DNA from: Halomarina pelagica
GTDB lineage: Archaea; Halobacteriota; Halobacteria; Halobacteriales; Haloarculaceae
DNA length: 64,000 bases
Direction: 5' to 3'
NCBI RefSeq assembly: GCF_024228315.1
Contig: NZ_CP100454.1
Span: 1,798,001-1,862,000 of the forward strand
Shown: positions 45,579 through 58,113 of the stretch, one piece after another
Numbering within the stretch: the stretch's first letter is position 1
Layout of the letters: every line of letters begins with the position of its first letter
Notes under the pieces: model-generated
What the model was told of the DNA's origin: nothing
Seen by the model: only the letters and a program-made list of their open reading frames with translations
The model's database searches: none
Made by a program: the position numbers and the translations under genes

Positions 45579-46232
45579 TCAGTATCCGAGCGCCTCGCGG
45601 ACGAGCACGAGGGTCGTCCGTCCCGCCTCGAGTTCGCGGCGGTAGACGAGTTGCTTGGCGATGGCGCTCCCCACGCCGTAGGCGTCCTGCGCGCGGGCGT
45701 CCTCGAGCGGGTAGGCGACGTCCTCCAGACGGTCGAACGCCGCGTCGAGGTCGGGGACGATCTTGTTCGCGCCGCTGACCAGCACGAGGTTCGCCGCGGC
45801 GAAGGGGTACGCCCCGATGCGGCTACCCGAGGCGTCGGCGGCGACGAGTTCGCCGGTCCGCGCGATGGCGTTGACGCTCCCGAGGAAGTAGTCCGCCGTC
45901 TGCGCCCGGCGGCGCGCGGCGGCCCGCTCCCCCTCGTCCTCGACGGCGAACACCTGCGCGTGGAGGTCCTCCCAGTCGTGGTCGCCCGCGGCGAGGTAAT
46001 CCGTGAAGCCGATCTCCTCCAGCGTCGTCGAGTGCCCGTGCATCACGGAGACTCCCGCCGGGAGCAGATCGACGACGGCGTCGAGCGCCTCGTCGCCGGA
46101 ATCCACGACGACGACATCGAATCCGCGCGCTTCGAGGTTCTCGACCGCCTCGGCCAGTTCGTCGTCGGTCGGGAGGTCGTCGAGCGATTCGTCGATCGCG
46201 ACGTCTTCGTAGTCTTCTTTGGTCTGCGACAT
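45579..46232 (-). CDS. LUD-domain protein (lactate utilisation-like)
   Basis: 217 residues. LEARGFDVVVVDSGDEALDAVVDLLPAGVSVMHGHSTTLEEIGFTDYL and FLGSVNAIARTGELVAADASGSRIGAYPFAAANLVLVSGANKIVPDLDAAFDRL are hallmark LUD (DUF162) segments, the LutC-like fold resembling a phosphosugar isomerase. In LutABC the protein takes part in lactate oxidation to pyruvate, but no LutA or LutB partner lies nearby, so it is a stand-alone member of uncertain role. ATG at 46232 chosen as the first in frame with a family-like N-terminus. Confidence 0.87.
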   Translation of the reverse strand: MSQTKEDYEDVAIDESLDDLPTDDELAEAVENLEARGFDVVVVDSGDEALDAVVDLLPAGVSVMHGHSTTLEEIGFTDYLAAGDHDWEDLHAQVFAVEDEGERAAARRRAQTADYFLGSVNAIARTGELVAADASGSRIGAYPFAAANLVLVSGANKIVPDLDAAFDRLEDVAYPLEDARAQDAYGVGSAIAKQLVYRRELEAGRTTLVLVREALGY

Positions 46233-46594
46233 GGTGTATCCAGGTCTGCGTGGGCGCGCGAGAGCGTCGCCACTCACCGCTACCGAACGCGGACGAGGCG
46301 ACGGCGAGGCGCGCCGTCGACGGACGTGCGGACGGAACCCGCATAAGTGCTCGCGGACGCCGACGTCAGCAGGTGACGCGACCGTTACCGGCGAGACTCC
46401 TCGCTTCGAATGGAGTTAGCACTGATCGTTGCTACACGGAGTACAAAAGTTACATTCTCGTGCGATCTTCACGTCCGGCCGGTCGAAAGAGAGCCAAGGG
46501 CCGGATTTGAACCGGAGGAACTCGTTACACTCGTTCCAGGGTTCAACCCCTCGTATGGTGCACAGATCCCGAACCGCTGTTCGGGATCAGAAGA
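46233..46594. other. Intergenic region downstream of the rRNA operon
   Basis: 362 nt between the LUD gene start and tRNA-Cys, with no gene. It carries a 23-bp partial copy of the tRNA-Cys 3' end at 46493-46515, and an inverted repeat GATCCCGAAC...GTTCGGGATC at about 46566-46589 just after tRNA-Cys that may act as terminator of the rRNA transcript. Confidence 0.55.
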
Positions 46595-46618
46595 AGCCAA
46601 GGGCCGGATTTGAACCGG
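46493..46618 (-). repeat. Partial copy of the tRNA-Cys 3' end
   Basis: A 23-bp sequence (beginning gccaagggccggatttgaac on the plus strand) lies at 46596-46618 inside tRNA-Cys and again at 46493-46515 with 103 bp between the starts. As with tRNA-Lys, it consists of the acceptor 3' strand plus the T-arm, so it resembles an attachment-site duplication. No integrase is visible nearby. Confidence 0.7.
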
Positions 46619-46670
46619 CGTGATCACGCTCTGCAGGCGTGTGCGTAAGGCCAGACTCTGCCACCTTGGC
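46595..46670 (-). tRNA. tRNA-Cys (anticodon GCA)
   Basis: Minus-strand cloverleaf: acceptor GCCAAGG pairs CCTTGGC with U discriminator at 46595; anticodon stem CACGC/GCGTG encloses CTGCAGA, giving GCA (Cys); T-arm CCGGTTCAAATCCGG. No intron seen. It sits about 85 nt after the 5S gene, the usual last position of haloarchaeal rRNA operons. Confidence 0.96.
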
Positions 46671-46754
46671 ACGCAGACGTCTCTACCGGGAGGACGTGAA
46701 TAAGCGTAGCGGTCTGGAGCGACCGCTCACGGGAAGTCGAATATAGGGTATGAA

Positions 46755-46984
46755 TGGAAAGGCGGCGAACCACCAGTTGCGGGCGTCGACAGTCCGCTCA
46801 CCGATTCCACCGGGACGAACCCTGCGTGTACTACGGTTCACGGACCTCGGCCCGTACTTGGAGCCTCTTGCGAGACAGTTTTCCCAGAGGCTCTCGCACT
46901 CCAGTACTCGCTGGAACGCAGGCGGGCTTATCTTCCGTGTTCGGGATGGGTACGGGAGTTGCCCCGCCGCTATGGCCGCCTTAA
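46755..46984 (-). rRNA. rrf: 5S rRNA with an about 108-nt insertion
   Basis: From 46984 the minus strand reads TTAAGGCGGCCATAGCGG and continues through the conserved ACTCCCGTACCCATCCCGAAC and GATAAGCCCGCC, up to GAGCCTCTGGGAAAA (about 46879). The expected continuation GGTTCGCCGCC, which pairs with the 5' end to close helix I, is found only at 46771-46760. The about 108 nt between (roughly 46773-46880) are extra. Total length is about 230 nt. An insertion of this size at this place is the known feature of Halococcus morrhuae 5S rRNA (231 nt). Ends are estimated to within a few nt. Confidence 0.9.
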
Positions 46985-47032
46985 CGCCGATTCGTGGAAT
47001 CGAACCACGCTAAGGACCACTATCGGTCAGAT

Positions 47033-50078
<3,046 letters not shown>

Positions 50079-50217
50079 ACACGGTCTTCATCTGCGCGCC
50101 CGCTGGTGACGGGCGGCATCGACCCTTCCCATCCTCGTTTACACGGGATGGTGCATCTGTCTTCATCGGAACGAGCGCCGGATGCCACTTAAGGAACCCG
50201 GTTTCGTCCCGCGAATA

Positions 50218-50289
50218 TGGACCCACTGGGATTCGAACCCAGGGCATCCTCCTTGCAAAGGAGGCACTCTCCCACTGAGCTATGGGCCC
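50218..50289 (-). tRNA. tRNA-Ala (anticodon UGC) in the 16S-23S spacer
   Basis: Minus-strand cloverleaf: acceptor GGGCCCA with TGGGTCC (one G-U pair) and discriminator A at 50218. The anticodon stem CTCCT/AGGAG encloses TTTGCAA, giving UGC (Ala). T-arm CTGGGTTCGAATCCCAG. Position in the 16S-23S spacer is the archaeal norm. Confidence 0.97.
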
Positions 50290-50318
50290 TACCTGTTAGC
50301 CTCGGTAGTTCTGAAGTG

Positions 50319-51941
<1,623 letters not shown>

Positions 51942-52041
51942 TGTCACCGAACTACCAAGGCTAACATCAGATTCCATCGTATACGGCGGACCGCAGGGGT
52001 GGAATCCTCATTTCCTTCGGATCCTATCGTAGGCCATTCGA

Positions 52042-52236
52042 GGGTATAAACCCTTCGAACTCCCTCCGACGGATCGCGACTGTGGGACGGATCTAACGTC
52101 CCACACTCACTGTGTGTCTGCATACATTCCGAGACACCCTTAGTACATAAGGGCGTCGGTCCCAGTCTGGTACCGAAATCGCATTCCGGCACCGCCTTGG
52201 GCGTATCAGATCCGAACACCCTTAGACATATAAGGG
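52042..52236 (-). promoter_or_regulatory. Tandem rRNA promoters with palindromic TATA regions
   Basis: Three AT-rich boxes on the minus strand lie inside inverted repeats: CCCTTATATGTCTAAGGG (52219-52236), CCCTTATGTACTAAGGG (52137-52153) and GGGTTTATACCC (52042-52053), spaced about 82-95 bp. The first two share flanking TGT(t/c)(t/c)CGG. Haloarchaeal rRNA operons are known to have several tandem promoters; the TATA box of each copy here falls within the inverted repeat. Confidence 0.75.
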
Positions 52237-52692
52237 CTTCGGAGTCGGGTCGTCCCCGGCCGGGTCGATCCCGGCGGAGGACGTCCCGCGCTTCTTCGCA
52301 TTCTATTCGAGTCGAGCCGACCACTTAAGGCCGTCGAACCATCGGCGCTCCGTCACGCGATTTCATGGGAGACCGTTCACACGGTACTGTTCTCTCACGG
52401 TATCGACCACTCACGGTACGGGGACGCACGAAGACGCGCCTCCGATCAGCCGTCCGTCGGAAGCCGGTACTCGACCATCGGCCCGTCGGTGGAGCGGCAC
52501 AGAGAGCAGTAGTACGCGTAAGTAGTACGGATAGACGGTGTGGCGCGGTTGGAGATCGACGCGTCATCCCACGCGCGTGCGTGCGGTCCGGTCGGGTGAG
52601 TACCGCGCACGGTCGCCTACGCGTGCCCAAAGTAAGTACTGTCCGGCTCGTCTCGGCGTCCTCGACCTCCACAAAGAATCCGTCGACCGCGC

Positions 52693-53007
52693 TCAGATCT
52701 CTTCTAAGTGCTCGATTCCCTTCTTCGCGACGTTCGCCTTCGTGATGCGGTCGGGCATCCAGTCCGGCTTGTCGTCGGGAGCGCTCTCCTTCCAGGCCCA
52801 GCCCTCGTAGTGGTGGACTTTCTTCGTTCCCTTCTCCCGGAGCCTGAGTTCGACGCGGTCGGCCTCCCCCTCGCTTCCGGCGGGGTCGAGCCGTCGAGCC
52901 GCTTTCAGGGCCGCCTGGCGCGGCGTGCGTCCGGAGAAGACGCTCGATTCGTTACCGCTCGTGTCGCGAAGCGCGAAGTTCCGCTTCCCATCATCGCTAC
53001 GTGCCAT
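52693..53007 (-). CDS. Chromosomal protein MC1
   Basis: 104 residues: MARSDDGKRNFALRDTSGNESSVFSGRTPRQAALKAARRLDP and HYEGWAWKESAPDDKPDWMPDRITKANVAKKGIEHLEEI match MC1, a small non-histone protein that bends and compacts DNA in haloarchaea and methanogens. This haloarchaeal version is more acidic than the methanogen one. AT-rich tatagttatat at about 53045-53056 gives the promoter on the minus strand; ATG at 53007. The extended frame upstream was rejected. Confidence 0.93.
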   Translation of the reverse strand: MARSDDGKRNFALRDTSGNESSVFSGRTPRQAALKAARRLDPAGSEGEADRVELRLREKGTKKVHHYEGWAWKESAPDDKPDWMPDRITKANVAKKGIEHLEEI

Positions 53008-53202
53008 GGTTTCGAACCTCCATGCGAAAGCAAAACATGACCACATATAACTATATCCCCGAAATCGAGAGACTACGCCCGATATGTTTATATACAAACA
53101 ACGCGGGGTAGTAACGGATCGGCGAGCGATCGACGGGTCCGGGAGGGCGAGCACGCCAAACTTAAGTATCGCGTACGGCGAAGGGTGGTGTAAGATACCG
53201 CG

Positions 53203-53403
53203 ATGGTGCGAAAGAAGAAGCTCAGCCCCAGTGGTGCCAAAGACGAAAACGGCGAATACCACAACGTGCACCTGAACCTGCACGAGGACGAGCTGACGGT
53301 CGCCGGCATGGAGATCGGCGACGAGGTGTTCGTCCGCGTGCGTGACAACAAGATCATCATCCAGAAGGCGGACGCGGACGAGGAGATCGAACACGAGTTC
53401 TGA
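53203..53403 (+). CDS. Small AbrB/SpoVT-like protein
   Basis: 66 residues: MVRKKKLSPSGAKDENGEYHNVHLNLHEDELTVAGMEIGDEVFVRVRDNKIIIQKADADEEIEHEF. The pattern HLNLHEDEL-x-GMEIGDEVFVRVRDNKIII fits a swapped-hairpin AbrB transcription-regulator domain with a basic N-terminus and acidic tail. The stop is 3 nt before the pyrD start, so it is cotranscribed with pyrD. Promoter: cttaagta at about 53160-53167. DNA target unknown. Confidence 0.8.
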   Translation: MVRKKKLSPSGAKDENGEYHNVHLNLHEDELTVAGMEIGDEVFVRVRDNKIIIQKADADEEIEHEF

Positions 53404-53406
53404 GCA

Positions 53407-54462
53407 GTGCGACTCTACGACGCCGCGAAGCCGCTGTTGTTTCGGCTTCCCGCGGAAACGGCACACGGGGCAGTCCACGCGGTGCTTCGCGCCGGTCAGG
53501 GGACGCCCGTCGCGGCGGCGGTCGGACGGCGACTGACCGTCGACGACGAGCGCCTCCGGACCGCCGCCTTCGGGCTCGACTTTCCCAACCCCGTTGGCGT
53601 CGCCGCCGGGTTCGACAAGAACGCGGAGGTCCCGCGCGCGCTCGCGAACCTCGGCTTCGGACACGTCGAGGTCGGCGGCGTCACGGCGAAGGGGCAACCG
53701 GGCAATCCGCGCCCCCGACTGTTTCGCCTCCCGGAGGACCGCGCGCTGATAAACCGCATGGGCTTCAACAACGACGGCGCGGACGTCGTCGGCCCGCGGC
53801 TCGCGCGCACCGACGCGCCGGTTCCCGTCGGCGTGAACGTCGGCAAGTCGAAGGTCACGCCCCTCCCCGAGGCGGCGGCGGACTACCGCTACACCTACGA
53901 GCGGTGCGCCGACGGCGGCGACTACTTCGTCGTGAACGTCTCCAGCCCGAACACGCCCGGCCTCCGGGAGCTACAGAACCGCGAGCACCTCGAACGCATC
54001 GTCGCCTCGCTCGTGGACGCGGGCGCGTCGCCGCTCCTCGTGAAGCTCTCGCCCGATCTCACCGACGACGCCGTCGAGGAGGCCCTCGCGGTGGTCGAGG
54101 ACTTCGACCTCGACGGCGTCATCGCGACCAACACCACGACCGAGCGGCCCGCCTCCCTGCGCGGCGTCCACCGCGCCGAGACGGGCGGCCTCTCCGGGAA
54201 GCCCATCGAGGAGCGCGCGACCCGCGCGGTGCGCTTCGTCGCCGAGCGCACCGACGTCCCCGTCGTCGGCGTCGGCGGAGTCTCTGACGCCGCGGGCGCG
54301 TACGCGAAGATCCGCGCCGGCGCGTCGCTCGTCCAGCTCTACACCGGCCTCGTCTACGAGGGGCCGACGATCGCCCGCGACGTCAACCGCGGCCTGCTCG
54401 ACCTGCTCGCGCGCGACGGCTTCGAGGGCGTCGAGGAGGCGGTCGGTGCGGATCTGGACTGA
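53407..54462 (+). CDS. pyrD: Dihydroorotate dehydrogenase (quinone), class 2
   Basis: 351 residues from a GTG. Class 2 features: an N-terminal extension (LYDAAKPLLFRLPAETAHGAVHAVLRAG) thought to contact the membrane, FGLDFPNPVGVAAGFDKNAEVPRAL, the FMN-site NVSSPNTPGLRELQ with the catalytic Ser, LVKLSPDL, ATNTTTERP and a GVGGV phosphate loop. It oxidises dihydroorotate to orotate with quinone as acceptor. Preceded by the AbrB-like gene in one operon; pyrC lies far away. Confidence 0.95.
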   Translation: MRLYDAAKPLLFRLPAETAHGAVHAVLRAGQGTPVAAAVGRRLTVDDERLRTAAFGLDFPNPVGVAAGFDKNAEVPRALANLGFGHVEVGGVTAKGQPGNPRPRLFRLPEDRALINRMGFNNDGADVVGPRLARTDAPVPVGVNVGKSKVTPLPEAAADYRYTYERCADGGDYFVVNVSSPNTPGLRELQNREHLERIVASLVDAGASPLLVKLSPDLTDDAVEEALAVVEDFDLDGVIATNTTTERPASLRGVHRAETGGLSGKPIEERATRAVRFVAERTDVPVVGVGGVSDAAGAYAKIRAGASLVQLYTGLVYEGPTIARDVNRGLLDLLARDGFEGVEEAVGADLD

Positions 54463-54489
54463 CGGGACACGTTTCTTTCCTGGCGGACT

Positions 54490-54509
54490 GAAAGCCCACG
54501 AGGGCTTTC
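54490..54509. terminator. Hairpin between convergent pyrD and pheT
   Basis: GAAAGCCC-acga-GGGCTTTC is a perfect 8-bp stem with a 4-nt loop, 27 nt after the pyrD stop and 80 nt before the pheT stop. It could act on both transcripts as a bidirectional terminator; a U-run is weak on either strand. Confidence 0.4.
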
Positions 54510-54589
54510 GAGGCGGTAGAGCTGTCGTCGATCGTTCGGATCGAGGGCACTCGAGGGCGTTCCGCGACGAGAACGCCACAGACACTCGC

Positions 54590-56308
54590 TCAATCCAGCG
54601 CCCGGAGGTCGAACTCGAACGCCGCGACGGGCACCTCCAGGTCGTGCTCGACGAGCACGCGGGGGTGGATCTCGCCGATGACGCCCGCGGACTCGCCGTC
54701 GAGCACCACCTCGGCGGTCCGCCCGGGGATGAACGTCGGGTGCTCGGTCGGCGGGGTCTCGAGCGTCTTCCCGAACGCTCGGGCGACCGCCTGCAGGCGC
54801 GCCTTCGCCGCCTCGTAGCCCGCGTCGGTGCGCGCGAGGACGGCCGCGACGGTTCGACGCTCCGCGACCTTCGTCTCCTCGCTCCGGTCGACCCGCGCGG
54901 CGAGGCCGATCTCCGAGAGGTCCTGTGGGTACGCCCGGTGAGTGTTGTTCTCGAGCACCATCAGGAGCGAGGGGAGCGCCCACGTACGGACGATCGTGTA
55001 GTCCTCGCTGTACGGCTCTGCGATGGTGGCGGGGTCGCCCGCGCCGTAGACCGACTCCGACTCCCCGGGGGCGATCCCCATCCGGTCGAAGCACGCCGCC
55101 TCGCTGACGAGGTGGAAGTTCAGCATGTCCTCGAAGCCGAGGCCGACCAGCGCGTCGCGGGCGGCGTCCTCGAGCCGGGTGCGGTCGGTGCGCCCGCCGA
55201 TGGTTCCGACCTCGGGGTAGCGCGGTTCGAGGTCGTTGAACCCGTAGGCCCGGCCCACGTCGTCCACCACGTCGACCGGGTGGAGCACGTCGACGCGGTA
55301 CGGCGGGACCGACACGTCGTAGACCACCTCGTCGCCCCGCTCCTCGACCTCGCCCGCCAGCCCGGAGCGCTCGAGCAGGTCGAGCACCTCGTCGGAGTCG
55401 AGGTCGATCCCGAGCAGGCGCTCGATCCGCCGGTGGGAGACCGTCTTGTGCTCGATCTCGAAGTCCGGTCGCACGAGCGACTCCTCCGGGTACTCGACGC
55501 GCACCTCCTCGACGCGCCCGCCGCGGGCGGCGAGCGCGTAGCAGACGATGGCGCACATCCGGTCGATCGTCCACTGGTCGGTGCCCGTCATCTCGACGAA
55601 CACGTCGCGCGTGCCCTCGGTCACCTCCGTCCGGCGGCCGTTGATCACCGGCGGGAAGGAGAACAGACCGATGTCGTCGTAGATGACCGGGTACGAGCCG
55701 TAGTCCGCGAGCAGCGGGCCGTAGGTCCGCCCCGTCGGGTGCTCGGAGAGCACCTCCCCCGGGGTCAGTTCCGCGTCGGAGTCGAGCGGGACGAACCGGT
55801 CGCCGTCCGGATCGATCCCCCGGTAGGAGATCGTCTTGGGTCGGTCCTCGCCGGCGGGTCGACCTTTGAGCATCGTCAGGTCGTGGACGCCGATCGCGCC
55901 CTTCGCGCGCTGTCTGCCCATCGTCCGGTGGAGCTTCTCCTGAAGCTGGATGAGCGACTCGAGGCCCTCCTCGGTCATGTCGAGCCCGCGGACGATCGCG
56001 CCGGTCACGTAGGGGCGCTCCTCGGGCACCGACTCGTCGACCTCGATGACCCACTCGGCGTCGTTGGTCTTCGGGACGTACACGCCGCGGTCGTCGCCGT
56101 ACTGGTAGCGCAGCGACCGCGCGATGCCCTCGATCGAGAGCCGATCGAGGCGGTCGGGGGCGAACTCCAGTTGCATGTGGCCGTCCTCGGTGTCGCCCTC
56201 GTACTCGAGGCCGAGGGCGAACAGGTCGGCCTCCAGTTCGTCGTCGCTCTTCTCCTCGTGGCCGGTCAGCCGCCGGAGTTCGTCGGGGTCGACCTCGACG
56301 GTGGGCAT
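54590..56308 (-). CDS. pheT: Phenylalanine-tRNA ligase beta subunit
   Basis: 572 residues. Archaeal-type PheT without the bacterial N-terminal tRNA-binding domain. It contains VYVPKTNDAEWVIEVDESVPEERPYVTGAIVRG, the B3/B4 region QLQEKLHRTMGRQRAKGAIGVHDL and KGRPAGEDRPKTISYRGIDPDG, and the aminoacylation-like DVLHPVDVVDDVGRAYGFNDL and LPSLLMVLENNTHRAYPQDLSEIGL. The ATG overlaps the pheS stop by one base (TGATG), so the two are coupled. Forms an alpha2-beta2 enzyme with PheS. Confidence 0.95.
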   Translation of the reverse strand: MPTVEVDPDELRRLTGHEEKSDDELEADLFALGLEYEGDTEDGHMQLEFAPDRLDRLSIEGIARSLRYQYGDDRGVYVPKTNDAEWVIEVDESVPEERPYVTGAIVRGLDMTEEGLESLIQLQEKLHRTMGRQRAKGAIGVHDLTMLKGRPAGEDRPKTISYRGIDPDGDRFVPLDSDAELTPGEVLSEHPTGRTYGPLLADYGSYPVIYDDIGLFSFPPVINGRRTEVTEGTRDVFVEMTGTDQWTIDRMCAIVCYALAARGGRVEEVRVEYPEESLVRPDFEIEHKTVSHRRIERLLGIDLDSDEVLDLLERSGLAGEVEERGDEVVYDVSVPPYRVDVLHPVDVVDDVGRAYGFNDLEPRYPEVGTIGGRTDRTRLEDAARDALVGLGFEDMLNFHLVSEAACFDRMGIAPGESESVYGAGDPATIAEPYSEDYTIVRTWALPSLLMVLENNTHRAYPQDLSEIGLAARVDRSEETKVAERRTVAAVLARTDAGYEAAKARLQAVARAFGKTLETPPTEHPTFIPGRTAEVVLDGESAGVIGEIHPRVLVEHDLEVPVAAFEFDLRALD

Positions 56309-57813
56309 CAGTGCACCACCTCCACGGACCGCAGGAGGTCGAGATCGCAGAGCGTCCCGTGCACGTCCCGGATGTCCTCGAAGCCGTAGGTGAGCATGAG
56401 CAGGCGCTCGAGGGCGAGCCCCCACGCCATCACGTCACAGTCGACGCCGAGCGGGGAGAGCACCTCCGGGCGGAAGATGCCCGAGTTGCCGATCTCGATG
56501 ATCTCGCCCGTCTCGGGGTGCCGGCCGAACAGCTCGAAGCTCGGCTCCGTGTAGGGGTTGTAGTGAGGTTTGAACCGGATGTCCGTGATCCCGAAGCGGC
56601 TGTAGAACTCCGTGAACGTCCCCATCAGGTCGCGCACCGAGAGGTCCTCGGCCATCACCCAGCCCTCGATCTGGAAGAACTCGAGCAGGTGGGTCGCGTC
56701 GAGCGTGTCGTTGCGGTAGACCTTCTCGACGCTGAAGTAGCGCTGGGGGGGTTCGAGGTCGCCGACCGCCTCGCCCGAGAGGTAGCGCATCGACAGCGAG
56801 GTGGTGTGCCCGCGCAGCGCGAGCGCCCGGGCGAACGCCTCGTCCCACGGCGAGTGGTAGCCCTCGCCGTCGTCGCCCACCCCCTCCAGGTGCGCCCGGC
56901 GGACGCGCTCGACGAGGTCATCGGGGAGGTCGTCGATGTGCCGCGGGTCGGAGAGCGCGAAGCGGTCCCAGTGGGTGCGCGCCGGGTGGTCCTGGGGCAT
57001 GAACAGCGCGTCGTTGATCCAGAAGTCGGCGTCCACGTGCGGCCCCTCCATCTCTTCGAACCCCATCCCGACGAGCACGTCCTTCACGCGGTTCGCGGTC
57101 TGGCGGAGGATGTGCTCGCGGCCGCCGTAGATCGTCTCCGCGTCGGCCTCGACGTTGTACGCCGCGAACTCCGCGTCGCGCCACTCGCCGCTCGTGAGCA
57201 GGTCGGAGGTCACCGCGCCGACCGTGTCGGCCACCTCGATCCCCTCCATGAGCGCCGTGACGCCGTCGTCGGTGAGCGTCACCGAGCGGACGGTGGCCTC
57301 CTCGCGCCGGAGAAGCCCCCGGCGCTCCAGTTCCTCGACGGCGTCCTCGGGTGCCTCCTCGCCCGCCGCGACGGCGTCGAGCGCCGCCGCCTCCTCGTCC
57401 GCGTCGGGATCGGCGTCCGGGTCGACCGCGACGGATCCGCCCTCGATGCGGCCGTAGCCCTTCCGCGCGAAGTTCGAGAGGGCGATGTTCACCGCCGGGC
57501 CGTCGAGGCCCGCCCGCCCGAGCAGTTCGCCCATCGGGACGGGGGCCTCGTCGGCCCCGGCGTCGATCGCCGCCCGGTAGAGGCGTACCTCGGGGAGGCC
57601 GCCCTCCCGGTACCGCTCGCCCTCGTCGGTGAGCGAGACGGACTCAGCCGCCTCCTCCTCGATCGCGACGAGGCCCGAGTCGGCCAGTTCGAAGGCCGCC
57701 CGGGTCACCGTCGTCTGTGACTCGTCGAGGGCCCCCGCGAGGTCCTCGATCGTTCTCGGTTCCGTCGCGCTCGCGGCCTCCAGGACCGCGGCCTGTGCCT
57801 GTGGTACTCGCAT
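56308..57813 (-). CDS. pheS: Phenylalanine-tRNA ligase alpha subunit
   Basis: 501 residues. The N-terminal 200 carry winged-helix-like segments (PQAQAAVLEAASATEPRTIEDLAGAL, DEAPVPMGELLGRAGLDGPAVNIALSNFARKG) typical of archaeal/eukaryal PheS. The catalytic class II core follows with motif 2 EKVYRNDTLDATHLLEFFQIEGW and motif 3 GLALERLLML. It aminoacylates tRNA-Phe with PheT. The 130-200 nt before the ATG contain a hairpin with a U-run downstream of a TATA-like box (separate entry). Confidence 0.95.
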   Translation of the reverse strand: MRVPQAQAAVLEAASATEPRTIEDLAGALDESQTTVTRAAFELADSGLVAIEEEAAESVSLTDEGERYREGGLPEVRLYRAAIDAGADEAPVPMGELLGRAGLDGPAVNIALSNFARKGYGRIEGGSVAVDPDADPDADEEAAALDAVAAGEEAPEDAVEELERRGLLRREEATVRSVTLTDDGVTALMEGIEVADTVGAVTSDLLTSGEWRDAEFAAYNVEADAETIYGGREHILRQTANRVKDVLVGMGFEEMEGPHVDADFWINDALFMPQDHPARTHWDRFALSDPRHIDDLPDDLVERVRRAHLEGVGDDGEGYHSPWDEAFARALALRGHTTSLSMRYLSGEAVGDLEPPQRYFSVEKVYRNDTLDATHLLEFFQIEGWVMAEDLSVRDLMGTFTEFYSRFGITDIRFKPHYNPYTEPSFELFGRHPETGEIIEIGNSGIFRPEVLSPLGVDCDVMAWGLALERLLMLTYGFEDIRDVHGTLCDLDLLRSVEVVH

Positions 57814-57942
57814 GGTGTGTCTGTCGTGTCTGGTTTCGTGCTGGCGTCCGTATGCGTGCTGATCGCTGTTCGTAGACGACGCGCCGCGACGTCGGTTTGC
57901 TCGGTCGGACCCGTCCGGACCGATCCCCCGACGCCTACGCGC

Positions 57943-58041
57943 CAAAAAAGCCGAACCCCGCGCTGGACGGCCGGCGTGCGACACTCCGCGGCAGGGGTTC
58001 GGATGCCATACCTGCCCCTGTACCCCCGGAGCGTAAAAGGG
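57943..58041 (-). promoter_or_regulatory. Candidate pheS leader: TATA-like box followed by hairpin and U6
   Basis: On the minus strand, CCCTTTTACG (58032-58041) is the only good TATA-like box between trpS and pheS. About 30 nt further comes CCGAACCCC (58002-57994) complementary to GGGGTTCGG (57959-57951), a 9-bp stem with a 34-nt loop, followed by C and six T (57949-57944). A shorter stem GGCAGG (58016-58011) with CCTGCC (57995-57990) would compete for the same bases. pheS starts 130 nt after the U-run. It could be the trpS terminator, a small RNA or an attenuator-like leader. Confidence 0.45.
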
Positions 58042-58113
58042 TTCTGAGTCGGGGACTGCCCCGGGTGACGCGGCGGCGCTGAGCACCGCCGCGTTCCGGC
58101 GGCACCCACCGAC

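Noticed and set aside
52325-52745. Open frames between the rRNA promoters and the MC1 gene
   Set aside because: Low-complexity Arg/Thr/Ser translations on both strands, no conserved features; called intergenic.
57817-58109. Open frames in the trpS-pheS spacer
   Set aside because: Both strands give unlike, Arg-rich translations; the hairpin and U-run favour a non-coding leader or terminator.
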